Below are positions 1-8,950 of a DNA stretch of 64,000 nt, in pieces; positions within the stretch are counted from its first letter, which is position 1, and each line of letters starts with the position of its first letter. The translations under genes were made by a program, and so were the position numbers. The notes under the pieces are model-generated. The model was not told the origin of the DNA and did not search any database. It worked only from the letters and a program-made list of their open reading frames with translations. Location of the stretch: positions 797,501 through 861,500 of the forward strand of contig NZ_JABWRJ020000003.1 of the NCBI RefSeq assembly GCF_014268935.2, given 5' to 3'. Origin of the DNA: Pseudomonas peradeniyensis. GTDB lineage: Bacteria; Pseudomonadota; Gammaproteobacteria; Pseudomonadales; Pseudomonadaceae.

Positions 1-1371
<1,371 letters not shown>

Positions 1372-1499
1372 TAACACCCAAGCAATTTGCAAAGCGCAGA
1401 TTGCGGTGGTGAAGACGAAAGAACCGAAAGTTCGCAACATCACAAATCGCATATCCGAATTCGCTGGAGTATCCATCTGGATCTTCTGGCAACAGAATT

Positions 1500-1615
1500 T
1501 CTTGACGACCATAGAGCATTGGAACCACCTGATCCCATCCCGAACTCAGCAGTGAAACGATGCATCGCCGATGGTAGTGTGGGGTTTCCCCATGTGAGAG
1601 TAGGTCATCGTCAAG
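1500..1615 (+). rRNA. rrf: 5S ribosomal RNA
   Basis: This is a Pseudomonas-type 5S rRNA. The 5' strand (cttgacgaccatagagc) pairs with the 3' end (taggtcatcgtcaag), and the core holds the conserved cccgaactcagcagtgaaacg. It lies about 130 nt after the 23S end and before a terminator, as in a standard rrn operon. No tRNA follows it. The ends are accurate to 1-2 nt. Confidence 0.96.
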
Positions 1616-1626
1616 ATTCATTTCGC

Positions 1627-1668
1627 AAAACCCCTATCTGCACGAGCAGGTAGGGGTTTTGTCTTTTC
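1627..1668 (+). terminator. rRNA operon intrinsic terminator
   Basis: An 11-bp stem (cccctatctgc/gcaggtagggg, one G-U pair) is flanked by AAAA/TTTT and followed by a T-rich tail (ttttgtctttt). It sits 12 nt after the 5S rRNA. Confidence 0.93.
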
Positions 1669-1696
1669 CGCGTTCCCAAATCAACGCCCCGCCGCC

Positions 1697-1815
1697 CCTG
1701 TGGGAGCGGCCTCGTGTCGCGAAAGGGCCGCAAAGCGGCCCCAGCGATCTATGCATTAACGCTGAGATCCTGGGTCTGCTACGCAGCCCTTTCGCGACAC
1801 AAGGCCGCTCCTACC
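1697..1815. repeat. REP pair, family B (GTGGGAGCGGCC type)
   Basis: Two inverted REP units start from ctgtgggagcggcctcg and end in caaggccgctcctac, each containing gtcgcgaaagggc and a small gcc/ggc hairpin. The same unit recurs at 19.18, 30.15 and 33.85 kb. It differs from the second family (gtgggagcgggcttgccccgcga). Confidence 0.85.
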
Positions 1816-1859
1816 CGACTTATACTGGCCTGAATACAAGCATTGATCTGGACCATCGA

Positions 1860-2609
1860 ATGAAACCCTTTGACGACTTGGTAGCCGAGGCCAACGCCGC
1901 GGATGTGACCGGCTGGGGCTTCGACTGGCTGGCAGGACGCGCCTCTGAGCAGCGTCCGCCTTGGGGCTATGCCCAGCTCCTTGCGCAGCGTCTGGGTAGG
2001 GTCTGCGCGGCGCTGGATCTCGACACCGGCGGCGGGGAGGTACTGGATGAGACACCGCGCTTCCCGCTCCTCATGTGCGCAACTGAAGCCTGGCCACCCA
2101 ACGCCCGCAAGGCGCACGAGCGTCTAGGACCGCGCGGCGTTGAAGTCGTGCAGGTAGCCCCCGGTACCGCGCTCCCATTTGCCGATGCCTCATTCGAGCT
2201 GGTCACCTCACGCCACCCAGTGCAACCGGACTGGTCCGAGATTCATCGCGTCCTCCGACCTGGTGGACACTACTTCGCCCAGCACGTGGGCCCAGCCTCG
2301 GCCTTCGAGCTGATCGAGCATTTCCTGGGGCCATTGCCACGTGAGCGGCAAATGCGCGATCCGCAAGAGGAAGTGGCAGCAGCACAGGCAGCCGGGCTTA
2401 CGGTGACTGACCTGCGCACAGCCCGTTGCCGCATGCTGTTCCATGACGTAGGCGCAGTCGTGTGGATTCTTCGCAAATGCGTATGGTGGGTGCCGGACTT
2501 CTCTGTGGATAAGTACCGTGCTGAACTGCTGGCCCTGGATAGCCAGATGCGCCAGGGCGAGCCTTTTGTCGCGCATTCGACCCGTCATCTCATTGAAGCG
2601 AGGCGTTAA
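1860..2609 (+). CDS. class I SAM-dependent methyltransferase
   Basis: This is a 249-residue protein with a Methyltransf_11-like fold. A SAM-binding motif I-like glycine-rich segment, LDLDTGGGE, lies at residues 52-60, an acidic ALPFADASFELV motif at 104-115, and RVLRPGGHYFAQH at 130-142, which is typical of post-II/III motifs. The reading frame is open further upstream to 1659, but that part runs through the rRNA terminator and REP elements. The ATG at 1860 is therefore the sensible start, although no strong ribosome-binding site is visible. Homologues are annotated only as methyltransferases. The substrate is unknown and the gene stands alone between the rrn operon and a convergent gene. Confidence 0.85.
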   Translation: MKPFDDLVAEANAADVTGWGFDWLAGRASEQRPPWGYAQLLAQRLGRVCAALDLDTGGGEVLDETPRFPLLMCATEAWPPNARKAHERLGPRGVEVVQVAPGTALPFADASFELVTSRHPVQPDWSEIHRVLRPGGHYFAQHVGPASAFELIEHFLGPLPRERQMRDPQEEVAAAQAAGLTVTDLRTARCRMLFHDVGAVVWILRKCVWWVPDFSVDKYRAELLALDSQMRQGEPFVAHSTRHLIEARR

Positions 2610-2659
2610 GCGGGCGTAGGCCGAGGCAGCCGCTATCGATCGATAGCGGCCATGTACCC

Positions 2660-3256
2660 TTACATCCCGTTGGCGAATTCCGGCTCCTCCATTTCGACCC
2701 GCGCATTCATCCCCCTGAGCGCCCTGGCATATTCGCCCAGCACCTGAAGCGCCCAGTCGGCCCGGCGACGAATGCGCAGGTCTTGCGTACTCGCGCTTTG
2801 CGGGCCATTCATCACGTCCTCCACCTGGCGCACGATCAACTGCTCGGGCAGGTAGCAGATGCGACAATTCTTGTAGCTGGACGCACGCAATTCAGACAGC
2901 GGGTAGCTCCCGCCCTGGCCAGAGGACACCCCGACCAGCAGTGCCGGCTTGTGCCCCAACTCGCGGTAGCCGGCGTAGACGAACAGGTTCTTCAGCGCCG
3001 GGCAGGCCATGCCGTGCCATTCCGGGGTCAGCACCACCAGGGCATCGGCTTCACGCAGCAGGGCTGCATACTCGGCCCAGAGTCCGTGTTCATCCTTGGC
3101 TGGCCACAACGGCAGCGGCGCAAGCCCCAGATCGATCACCCTTGGCAGCTCGCTGAGTTGCAATGCCTGCAGGCGTTGGCCGAGAAAAGCGGCCACCTTC
3201 GCCGACTGGCTGTCCGCCTGGCTGGAGCCGGCCACGAGTACGATATTCAGGCTCAT
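2660..3256 (-). CDS. NAD(P)H-dependent FMN reductase-like oxidoreductase
   Basis: This 198-residue flavodoxin-like protein belongs to the FMN_red family. It has an N-terminal phosphate-binding loop (VAGSSQADSQSAK, residues 8-20), a central LTPEWHGMACPALKN segment resembling the flavin-contact motif TPEYN.S.P..LKN, and a GVSSGQGG loop near residue 110. Family members reduce FMN, quinones or azo compounds with NAD(P)H in the cytosol. Its start overlaps the stop of the upstream desaturase gene by 4 nt (ATGA), so the two are translationally coupled. It may supply electrons or handle redox for that membrane enzyme, but this is inference from context. Confidence 0.88.
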   Translation of the reverse strand: MSLNIVLVAGSSQADSQSAKVAAFLGQRLQALQLSELPRVIDLGLAPLPLWPAKDEHGLWAEYAALLREADALVVLTPEWHGMACPALKNLFVYAGYRELGHKPALLVGVSSGQGGSYPLSELRASSYKNCRICYLPEQLIVRQVEDVMNGPQSASTQDLRIRRRADWALQVLGEYARALRGMNARVEMEEPEFANGM

Positions 3257-4104
3257 TTGGCCAGCTCCTGGTCCGATTCCGTCGGCAGGCTGGTCGACTT
3301 GCCGCGCATCAGCGGCCAGAATAGCTCCTCCTGCCAGCTGACCGGGCGCATGCCTTCGATACCGTAATGCTGGGGGCGGCGGCGGGTGATCTTTGCCGTG
3401 CCGAACAGCACGTCCCAGAAGAACAGCAGGTTGCCGAAGTTGCCCTTGTAATGCGTCACTCCGTCATCGGCGCTCAGGCCGTGATGCGCCGAGTGGGTCG
3501 CGGGGGTGGAAATGGTCCGTTCCAGCAGCCACATCACGGGCCGCAGTGCGCGTATGCGGTAAAGCTTGTCATCCCAGGGCACGCTGCTGTGGGCGCCGAA
3601 GATGACCAGCATCTTGACGATCAGGTAGCCGAAGTACACAGGCGCCAACCCCAGGTAGATCAGGGCCCCGCTGAACCACAGGCCGGGCATCAGCAGGTAA
3701 TAGAAGCTGTTGTTGCGATAGACGATGCGGATGCTCATGTAGGGCGCTGAATGGTGTGCACGGTGCAGCGAGTAGAGCAGGGGCACCTTGTGGCTGAGGC
3801 GATGCCACCAGTACTGGGTCATGTCGTCCAGCACCAGGAACAGGACGAGCCCAAGCACCCAGTGCAGGCCGGCGAGGCTGCCCTTCAGTTGTGGCGCGAA
3901 GTGTTCCAGCAGGCTGTTGCTGAGGAACGTGACCAACGGCAGGGTGACCACCATCAGCAGGGCGCTGCCGACGATCTCGATGATCGCGTCCCGGCGTTTG
4001 CCGCGAGGCTGAAGGAAGCAGGCGCAGGTGATTTCGAGGAGGATGAAGCCGATCAGGATGGCGAGAATAATCGGTATCGGGCTGTTTGTTATTGTTGTGC
4101 TCAT
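3253..4104 (-). CDS. sterol desaturase / fatty acid hydroxylase family membrane protein
   Basis: This is a 283-residue multi-pass membrane protein with the family's di-iron histidine clusters: HRLSH (residues 101-105), HRAHH (114-118), H172, and HSAHH (204-208). Hydrophobic segments lie at about 10-30, 45-62, 80-95 and 135-165. The frame extends 14 codons upstream, but the ATG at 4104 has a GGAGA ribosome-binding site 5 nt away and gives the usual N-terminus. Enzymes of this family hydroxylate or desaturate lipids at the inner membrane. The substrate cannot be read from sequence. The gene forms an overlapping pair with the flavin reductase and is divergent from an AraC-type regulator 68 bp away, its likely regulator. 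Confidence 0.9.
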   Translation of the reverse strand: MSTTITNSPIPIILAILIGFILLEITCACFLQPRGKRRDAIIEIVGSALLMVVTLPLVTFLSNSLLEHFAPQLKGSLAGLHWVLGLVLFLVLDDMTQYWWHRLSHKVPLLYSLHRAHHSAPYMSIRIVYRNNSFYYLLMPGLWFSGALIYLGLAPVYFGYLIVKMLVIFGAHSSVPWDDKLYRIRALRPVMWLLERTISTPATHSAHHGLSADDGVTHYKGNFGNLLFFWDVLFGTAKITRRRPQHYGIEGMRPVSWQEELFWPLMRGKSTSLPTESDQELAK

Positions 4105-4172
4105 GGCATTCTCCGGTGGGTGCCGATCAAGGCGGTGCCCACCCATAAGAATTCACGAAGCCGTCAGACGAT

Positions 4173-5132
4173 ATGCGCGAAACGGACAGAATCACCCGAG
4201 AAGCGGCCAACCCATCGCCCGAGCGATTCCACCGCGGCCCGCTCGGCCGGGTACTGGAGCGCTACCTTCAGACGCATTCGCTGAAGGCGCGCAGCAACTA
4301 CAGCATGCTTGCGCTGGAGCAGCTTTGGGCCAAGGCGGCCGGTCATGATCCGGCAATCGGCTTGCACCTGTTCTCGCACTTTAGCCGCCAGGACTGGCAT
4401 GTACTGGCCCAGGGCTGCCTGTTTAGCGCCACGCTGGCCGAGGCCATCCGCTTCTGGGCGCGTTATGCACGGCTGGCATCGGACATGGACACCCTGGAGC
4501 TGGTCGAAGAGGGTGATTGCCTCGGGGTGGAGTTGCGTATCGATGCGCCAGCCAGCCTGGTGCGCTATATGGTCGAGCACTACAGCGTGATGTCCCTCAG
4601 CGTGATGGGCGTGGGGATGGGCGCGGCTGTAGTGCCGCAGCGGGCGTGCTTCGCTCACCGTCGGCCAGCGTACTACCCGGAGTACCACGAGTGGTTTGGT
4701 GAAAATATCCAGTTCGACTGCGGGTACAACCGCTTGTACTTCAGTCGTATCCAGCTGGACATGCCATTGCTGACCCAGCATGCCGGGATGATGGAGGTGG
4801 TGAGCCAGGAGCTGGAGCGTCGGCTGGCGCAGCAGTCCCAGCTCAGTGGCTGGTCGGCCCGGGTAACCCAGGGTATTCGCCAAGGCCTCATCACGGGCCG
4901 ATTGATTACCCTGGAGGCGCAGGCACAGGACCTTCACCAGAGCGCACGTACCTTGCGTCGGCGGCTGGAGGATGAGGGGACCAGTTTTCGTGTGCTGCTC
5001 GACCGGGTGCGTGCCGAGCTGGAGCAGTACCTGGAGATACAGGGGGATAGCCGAGCGCAGATTGCTGCACAGCTTGGCTACAGTGACCTGGCGGCTTATG
5101 CCCATGCGCGCAAGCGCTGGCGATCACTGTAG
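4173..5132 (+). CDS. AraC-family transcriptional regulator
   Basis: This is a 319-residue AraC/XylS regulator of the type with an N-terminal Arabinose_bd-like domain (roughly 20-200). The C-terminal double helix-turn-helix begins near residue 235 (SARTLRRRLEDEGTSFRVLL, then AQIAAQLGYSDLAAYAHA). It is transcribed divergently from the desaturase/reductase pair, and the 68-bp gap must hold both promoters. Local control of that pair, in response to a lipid or related ligand, is the likely role. The DNA-binding domain is recognisable; the effector is unknown. Confidence 0.9.
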   Translation: MRETDRITREAANPSPERFHRGPLGRVLERYLQTHSLKARSNYSMLALEQLWAKAAGHDPAIGLHLFSHFSRQDWHVLAQGCLFSATLAEAIRFWARYARLASDMDTLELVEEGDCLGVELRIDAPASLVRYMVEHYSVMSLSVMGVGMGAAVVPQRACFAHRRPAYYPEYHEWFGENIQFDCGYNRLYFSRIQLDMPLLTQHAGMMEVVSQELERRLAQQSQLSGWSARVTQGIRQGLITGRLITLEAQAQDLHQSARTLRRRLEDEGTSFRVLLDRVRAELEQYLEIQGDSRAQIAAQLGYSDLAAYAHARKRWRSL

Positions 5133-5166
5133 GAACTGGCCGCTGAGGCACCGAATTGCAGACACA

Positions 5167-5198
5167 AAAAAAGACGCCCATTGGGCGTCTTCTTTTTA
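5167..5198. terminator. bidirectional terminator between the AraC gene and tmRNA
   Basis: A perfect 9-bp stem, aagacgccc/gggcgtctt (5171-5179 with 5183-5191), has a 3-nt loop, a T-run on the plus side and an A-run on the other. It can serve both the AraC gene and the convergent tmRNA, whose 3' end is at 5204. Confidence 0.9.
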
Positions 5199-5203
5199 GG
5201 ATT

Positions 5204-5601
5204 TGGTGGAGCCGGGGGGATTTGAACCCCCGTCCGCCAGTACTCCGCTGTCGGTACTACATGCTTAGCCGTGTCTACTGATTTAATCCGCAGCCGCCCG
5301 ACGGGCAGGGTGCTTTGGATGAGTTGGGTAAGTTTTAGTCGCTTCGCCCCCAACGTGCTGCACGACGATCCTGTTCTGTATGACAATCATTTCGGGTTTA
5401 CAGGCATCCCCTGATGATTGCTGGAGCCGAAGCTACCAGAAGCTATGGATCAGATTAAGCCGCGAAAGCGACTTCTTTCTCCAAGCCGAAGGTATTGTCA
5501 TTGGCAACTATAGAAAGTTGCAACAGTGGATTTACGAGTTCTGTTACCAACTCGGCATGCACCTAGAGTTTCGCTACCGGCGTCGAATCCTAATCGGCCC
5601 C
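5204..5601 (-). ncRNA. ssrA: transfer-messenger RNA (tmRNA)
   Basis: This is a one-piece tmRNA of about 398 nt that rescues stalled ribosomes with SmpB. On the minus strand it begins GGGGCCGATTAGGATTCGAC and ends GGTTCAAATCCCCCCGG then CTCCACCA, giving the tRNA-Ala-like acceptor arm with an encoded CCA. The resume codon is GCC at 5505-5503, preceded by TAGTT as in E. coli (TAGTC). The tag reads ANDNTFGLEKEVAFAA and ends at TAA (5457-5455). This is 16 residues, longer than the 10-residue ANDDNYALAA I recall for P. aeruginosa. The ORFs called across it are not genes. Confidence 0.97.
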
Positions 5602-5706
5602 ACACTCAGCTCTAGCTGAACGTGCCTTTCAGCACGCAAGGCCGAGTATACGCGTTTGCGCGGGCGGCGTCGACAGATGGTTCGGCCGCCCGCGCTGGCG
5701 CAGGGC

Positions 5707-6000
5707 TCAGGTGCCGCTGCCACCGGCCGAGCCGCTGCCTTTCTCGGTCTTCTCCAGGCGCTCGAGCACCTTGCTGGTGATGGCGATGCACTCCTTGGTG
5801 TCGCCTTTTGCCTGGGCGGCCTTGGCCTGGTCCACATGCTCGGTGATGGCCTTGTCCAGGCCTTCGGAGGTGGCGCCGGCGGTGGCCATGCTGTCGTCGA
5901 TCTTCTGCAGGTTCATGGCGCACAGGTCGTCGGCGGCGAACACAGGCGAGGCCAGCAGGGTGGCGGCCGCGAACAGAGCGGATAGCGCAGTGCCTTTCAT
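5707..6000 (-). CDS. small exported protein of unknown function
   Basis: This is a 97-residue protein with a clear Sec signal peptide (MKGTALSALFAAATLLASP, with cleavage predicted after VFA at about residue 22). A short alpha-helical mature part with two cysteines (C27 in DLCAMN and one in KECIAI) follows, and the tail is Gly/Ser-rich (GSGSAGGSGT). A good ribosome-binding site (AAAGGAG) lies before the ATG. A periplasmic location and possibly one disulfide are likely. I do not recognise a named family; such proteins are conserved hypotheticals in Pseudomonas. Confidence 0.8.
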   Translation of the reverse strand: MKGTALSALFAAATLLASPVFAADDLCAMNLQKIDDSMATAGATSEGLDKAITEHVDQAKAAQAKGDTKECIAITSKVLERLEKTEKGSGSAGGSGT

Positions 6001-6116
6001 GGGAGTCTCCTTTGAGGCCTTGGGAGGTGGGCCTGATCGGTGGACTGTGCGGGTTTGCGCGGGGTTCCATTGGGTTGCTGGGGCGACCGTATGGCCTGAA
6101 CCATGCGCGATACCTG

Positions 6117-6165
6117 TAGGAGATCACCCAGCCCTTGCGGGTTGAGCTGTCGCGCAGGGAACAAA
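6117..6165. repeat. short dispersed element, copy 1 (also at 40.3 kb)
   Basis: The segment taggagatcacccagccctt with its following palindromic cgggttgagctgtcgcgcagggaac is matched, with a few differences, at 40308-40355. It is intergenic in both places and belongs to neither REP family. Confidence 0.55.
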
Positions 6166-6181
6166 GTTGCCAGCATCACCA

Positions 6182-6261
6182 GCGTGGGAGCGGGCTTGCC
6201 CCGCGAAGCGGTGTATGGCGCCGGCATAGCCGGTGATCGCGGGGCAAGCCCGCTCCCACGC
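6182..6261. repeat. REP pair, family A (GTGGGAGCGGGCTTGCCCCGCGA type)
   Basis: Two inverted units, gcgtgggagcgggcttgccc and its complement at 6239-6261, flank a central ggcgccggcatagccgg palindrome. This is the common P. putida REP family. Other pairs lie at 12.9, 16.5, 26.3, 29.5 and 47.0 kb. Confidence 0.9.
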
Positions 6262-6330
6262 TGCCTCAGTCAAATCAAGGAACTATGTTCTGTTCCATGA
6301 GAGCGACCGAACGGGCCTTCTGAAGGGCAA

Positions 6331-6362
6331 TAAAAAGCCCCGGCACGGGGCCGGGGCTCTTT
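6331..6362 (-). terminator. terminator of the aroQ-accB-accC genes
   Basis: Read on the minus strand, an 8-bp GC stem (AGCCCCGG/CCGGGGCT) is followed directly by TTTTTA. It lies 17 nt after the accC stop. Confidence 0.9.
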
Positions 6363-6378
6363 CATCACGCTAACGCGA

Positions 6379-7734
6379 TCACTCCTGGTTGGCCAGTTTG
6401 TGCTCAAGGTAGTGGATGTTGACGCCGCCTTTGCAGAAACCTTCATCACGCACCAGGTCGCGGTGCAGCGGGATGTTGGTCTTGATGCCGTCGACGACGA
6501 TCTCGTCCAGGGCATTGCGCATGCGCGCCATGGCTTCGTCGCGGTCCTTGCCGTAGGTGATCAGCTTGCCGATCAACGAATCGTAGTTCGGCGGAACCGA
6601 GTAGCCGCTGTACAGGTGCGAATCGACGCGCACGCCGTTGCCGCCCGGGGCGTGGAAGTGCTTCACCTTGCCTGGGCTCGGGATGAACTTCTTCGGGTCT
6701 TCGGCGTTGATCCGGCACTCCAGCGAGTGACCGCGGATCACCACGTCTTCCTGGCGGAACGACAGCTTGTTGCCAGCGGCGATGCTCAGCATCTCCTTGA
6801 CGATGTCGATGCCGGTGACCATTTCCGAAACCGGGTGCTCCACCTGAACACGGGTGTTCATCTCGATGAAGTAGAAGCGGCCGTTCTCGTACAGGAATTC
6901 GAAGGTACCGGCACCGCGGTAGCCGATCTCGATGCACGCGTCGACGCAACGCTTGAAGACTTCCTGACGGGCCTTCTCGTCGATGCCCGGGGCCGGAGCT
7001 TCTTCCAGGACCTTCTGGTGACGGCGCTGCAGCGAGCAGTCACGGTCGCCCAGGTGCACGGCGTTGCCCTGGCCGTCGGACAGCACCTGCACTTCCACGT
7101 GACGTGGGTTGGTCAGGAACTTCTCCAGGTAGACCATCGGGTTGCCGAACGCGGCACCGGCTTCGGTGCGGGTCAGCTTGGCCGATTCGATCAGGTCTTC
7201 TTCCTTGTGCACCACGCGCATGCCGCGACCACCACCGCCACCGGCGGCCTTGATGATCACCGGGTAGCCGACGTCACGGGCGATTGCCAGGGCAACCTCT
7301 TCGTCTTCCGGCAGCGGGCCGTCGGAACCTGGCACGGTCGGTACGCCCGACTTGATCATCGCGTCCTTGGCCGAAACCTTGTCGCCCATCAGGCGGATGG
7401 TGTCGGCTTTCGGGCCGATGAAGGCGAAGCCGGATTTTTCCACCTGCTCGGCGAAATCGGCGTTTTCCGCGAGGAAGCCGTAGCCCGGGTGGATGGCGGT
7501 GGCGCCTGTCACTTCGGCGGCGGCGATGATCGCCGGAATGTGCAGGTACGATTCCTTGGACGATGCAGGGCCGATGCAGACCGACTCGTCTGCCAGGCCC
7601 AGGTGCATCAGTTCACGGTCGGCCGTGGAGTGCACGGCGACGGTCTTGATGCCCAGCTCTTTGCAGGCACGCAGGATCCGCAGGGCAATTTCCCCGCGGT
7701 TGGCGATCAGAACTTTTTCGAGCTTCCCAGACAT
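6379..7734 (-). CDS. accC: acetyl-CoA carboxylase biotin carboxylase subunit
   Basis: AccC uses ATP and bicarbonate to carboxylate the biotin on AccB, the first half of the malonyl-CoA-forming reaction for fatty acid synthesis. The 451-residue protein matches the usual length. The biotin-carboxylase N-domain starts with MSGKLEKVLIANRGEIALRI. The ATP-grasp domain has the glycine-rich loop AAGGGGGRGMRVV, EVQVLSDGQGN, and the catalytic EMNTRVQVEHPVSE region. An upstream in-frame ATG at 7755 exists, but the ATG at 7734 has a GGAGAG ribosome-binding site and the family N-terminus. It follows accB by 17 nt in the same operon. Confidence 0.98.
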   Translation of the reverse strand: MSGKLEKVLIANRGEIALRILRACKELGIKTVAVHSTADRELMHLGLADESVCIGPASSKESYLHIPAIIAAAEVTGATAIHPGYGFLAENADFAEQVEKSGFAFIGPKADTIRLMGDKVSAKDAMIKSGVPTVPGSDGPLPEDEEVALAIARDVGYPVIIKAAGGGGGRGMRVVHKEEDLIESAKLTRTEAGAAFGNPMVYLEKFLTNPRHVEVQVLSDGQGNAVHLGDRDCSLQRRHQKVLEEAPAPGIDEKARQEVFKRCVDACIEIGYRGAGTFEFLYENGRFYFIEMNTRVQVEHPVSEMVTGIDIVKEMLSIAAGNKLSFRQEDVVIRGHSLECRINAEDPKKFIPSPGKVKHFHAPGGNGVRVDSHLYSGYSVPPNYDSLIGKLITYGKDRDEAMARMRNALDEIVVDGIKTNIPLHRDLVRDEGFCKGGVNIHYLEHKLANQE

Positions 7735-7751
7735 CGTTGGCTCTCCGCGAA

Positions 7752-8219
7752 TCAAACGATGGTGAACAGCGGCTGGTCGAACTCAACCGGCTGGCCGTCT
7801 TCCACCAGGATGGCGTCGATCACACCGCCGATCTCGGCTTCGATGTGGTTCATCATCTTCATGGCTTCGACGATGCACAGGGTGTCGCCTTTCTTCACGG
7901 CCTGGCCGACTTCTGCGTAGTTCGGCGAAGTTGGCGAAGGCTTGCGGTAGAAGGTGCCGACCATTGGCGAACGGATCACGGTGCCTTTCAGGGCAGGCGC
8001 GGCGGCAGCGGCTTCAGCGGCCGGGGCGGCAGCGGCAACAGGTGCTGCGGCGGCAACCGGAGCGGCCATCGGAGCCGGAGCGGCGAAGTACTGGGCGCCG
8101 GCCGGGGTCTTGCTGTGACGGCTGATGCGAACGGACTCTTCGCCTTCCTTGATCTCCAGTTCGTCGATGCCAGACTCTTCCAGCAGTTCGATCAGCTTCT
8201 TGACTTTACGGATATCCAT
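7752..8219 (-). CDS. accB: acetyl-CoA carboxylase biotin carboxyl carrier protein
   Basis: This 155-residue BCCP carries the biotin that shuttles carboxyl groups between AccC and the AccAD transferase. The N-terminal part (MDIRKVKKLIELLEESGIDE) is followed by an Ala/Pro-rich flexible linker (about 40-80). The biotinyl domain has the EAMKMMNHIEAE motif with biotinylated K121, 34 residues from the C-terminus as usual. It is co-transcribed with accC and lies downstream of aroQ (gap 101 nt), a common gamma-proteobacterial arrangement. Confidence 0.98.
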   Translation of the reverse strand: MDIRKVKKLIELLEESGIDELEIKEGEESVRISRHSKTPAGAQYFAAPAPMAAPVAAAAPVAAAAPAAEAAAAAPALKGTVIRSPMVGTFYRKPSPTSPNYAEVGQAVKKGDTLCIVEAMKMMNHIEAEIGGVIDAILVEDGQPVEFDQPLFTIV

Positions 8220-8320
8220 TAATCAGCAACTCCCAAGGTTCGGTCGGGGACGTATTTTTAAAACGTGTCGAAAACGTTTCTTCATGAGCCTCGGCCCGAA
8301 GGGGCCAAGGCCTTGTGTCA

Positions 8321-8773
8321 TCAGGGCTGTGCGTTGGCAGCCAGGTGTTCCAGCGCGGATTCCAGGGCCAGCCGGTAACCGGTGGCGCCCAGGCCGCAGA
8401 TCACCCCTACGGCAACATCGGAAAAGTAGGAGTGGTGGCGGAACGGTTCACGCTTGTGCACGTTGGAGAGGTGCACTTCGATGAATGGGATGCTCACCGC
8501 GAGCAATGCGTCACGTAATGCGACGCTGGTGTGGGTGAAAGCGGCCGGATTGATCAGGATGAAGTCCACGCCTTCGTTGCGCGCGGCATGGATGCGGTCG
8601 ATCAATTCGTATTCGGCATTGCTCTGCAGGTATTGCAGATGGTGGCCGGCGGCGCGGGCGCGTTGCTCCAGGTCCTGATTGATCTGGGCCAGGGTGGCGG
8701 CGCCGTAGTGGCCCGGTTCGCGGGTCCCGAGCAGGTTCAGGTTGGGGCCGTGCAGCACCAGTAGGGTTGCCAT
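8321..8773 (-). CDS. aroQ: type II 3-dehydroquinate dehydratase
   Basis: AroQ converts 3-dehydroquinate to 3-dehydroshikimate in aromatic amino acid synthesis. The 150-residue protein shows the type II motifs: LVLHGPNLNLLGTREPGHYG near the N-terminus with the catalytic Tyr of HYG, QSNAEYELIDRIHAA, INPAAFTHTSVALRDAL and EVHLSNVHKREPFRHHSY. A start nine codons upstream is possible, but MATLLVLHG at 8773 fits the family and has an AAGGAA ribosome-binding site. It is the first gene of an aroQ-accB-accC group. Confidence 0.97.
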   Translation of the reverse strand: MATLLVLHGPNLNLLGTREPGHYGAATLAQINQDLEQRARAAGHHLQYLQSNAEYELIDRIHAARNEGVDFILINPAAFTHTSVALRDALLAVSIPFIEVHLSNVHKREPFRHHSYFSDVAVGVICGLGATGYRLALESALEHLAANAQP

Positions 8774-8892
8774 CTGCGATTCCTTGGTTTTGTAGGGCAA
8801 TTCGACATAGCGCGGCGACTATGCCGCAAGCGGCGCTGAGTGTCCAGTTCCCGGCAATAGCCAGCACGATGTCCGAGATTCGCGCAAAGTAT

Positions 8893-8918
8893 GTGACCAG
8901 ATGATTAAGTCTGGTCAC
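8893..8918. promoter_or_regulatory. inverted repeat upstream of aroQ-accBC (possible operator)
   Basis: GTGACCAG and CTGGTCAC form a perfect 8-bp dyad separated by 10 nt (atgattaagt), about 120 nt upstream of aroQ and 33 nt after dsbD. No T-run directly follows on either strand, so it reads more like a protein-binding dyad than a terminator. A T6 run lies 10 nt further along on the plus strand, where nothing is transcribed. The regulator is unknown. Confidence 0.4.
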
Positions 8919-8950
8919 TGCGGCGGGGTTTTTTCACTGGATGCGGGAAG

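Noticed and set aside
1659..1859. N-terminal extension of the methyltransferase up to 1659
   Set aside because: The extension is encoded by the rRNA terminator and a REP pair. The family-like protein begins at 1860.
5380..5619. 79-residue ORF across the tmRNA
   Set aside because: The region is a complete tmRNA with an acceptor arm and tag; the ORF has no support.
6400..7920. 506-residue plus-strand ORF over accC/accB
   Set aside because: Antisense shadow of accC.
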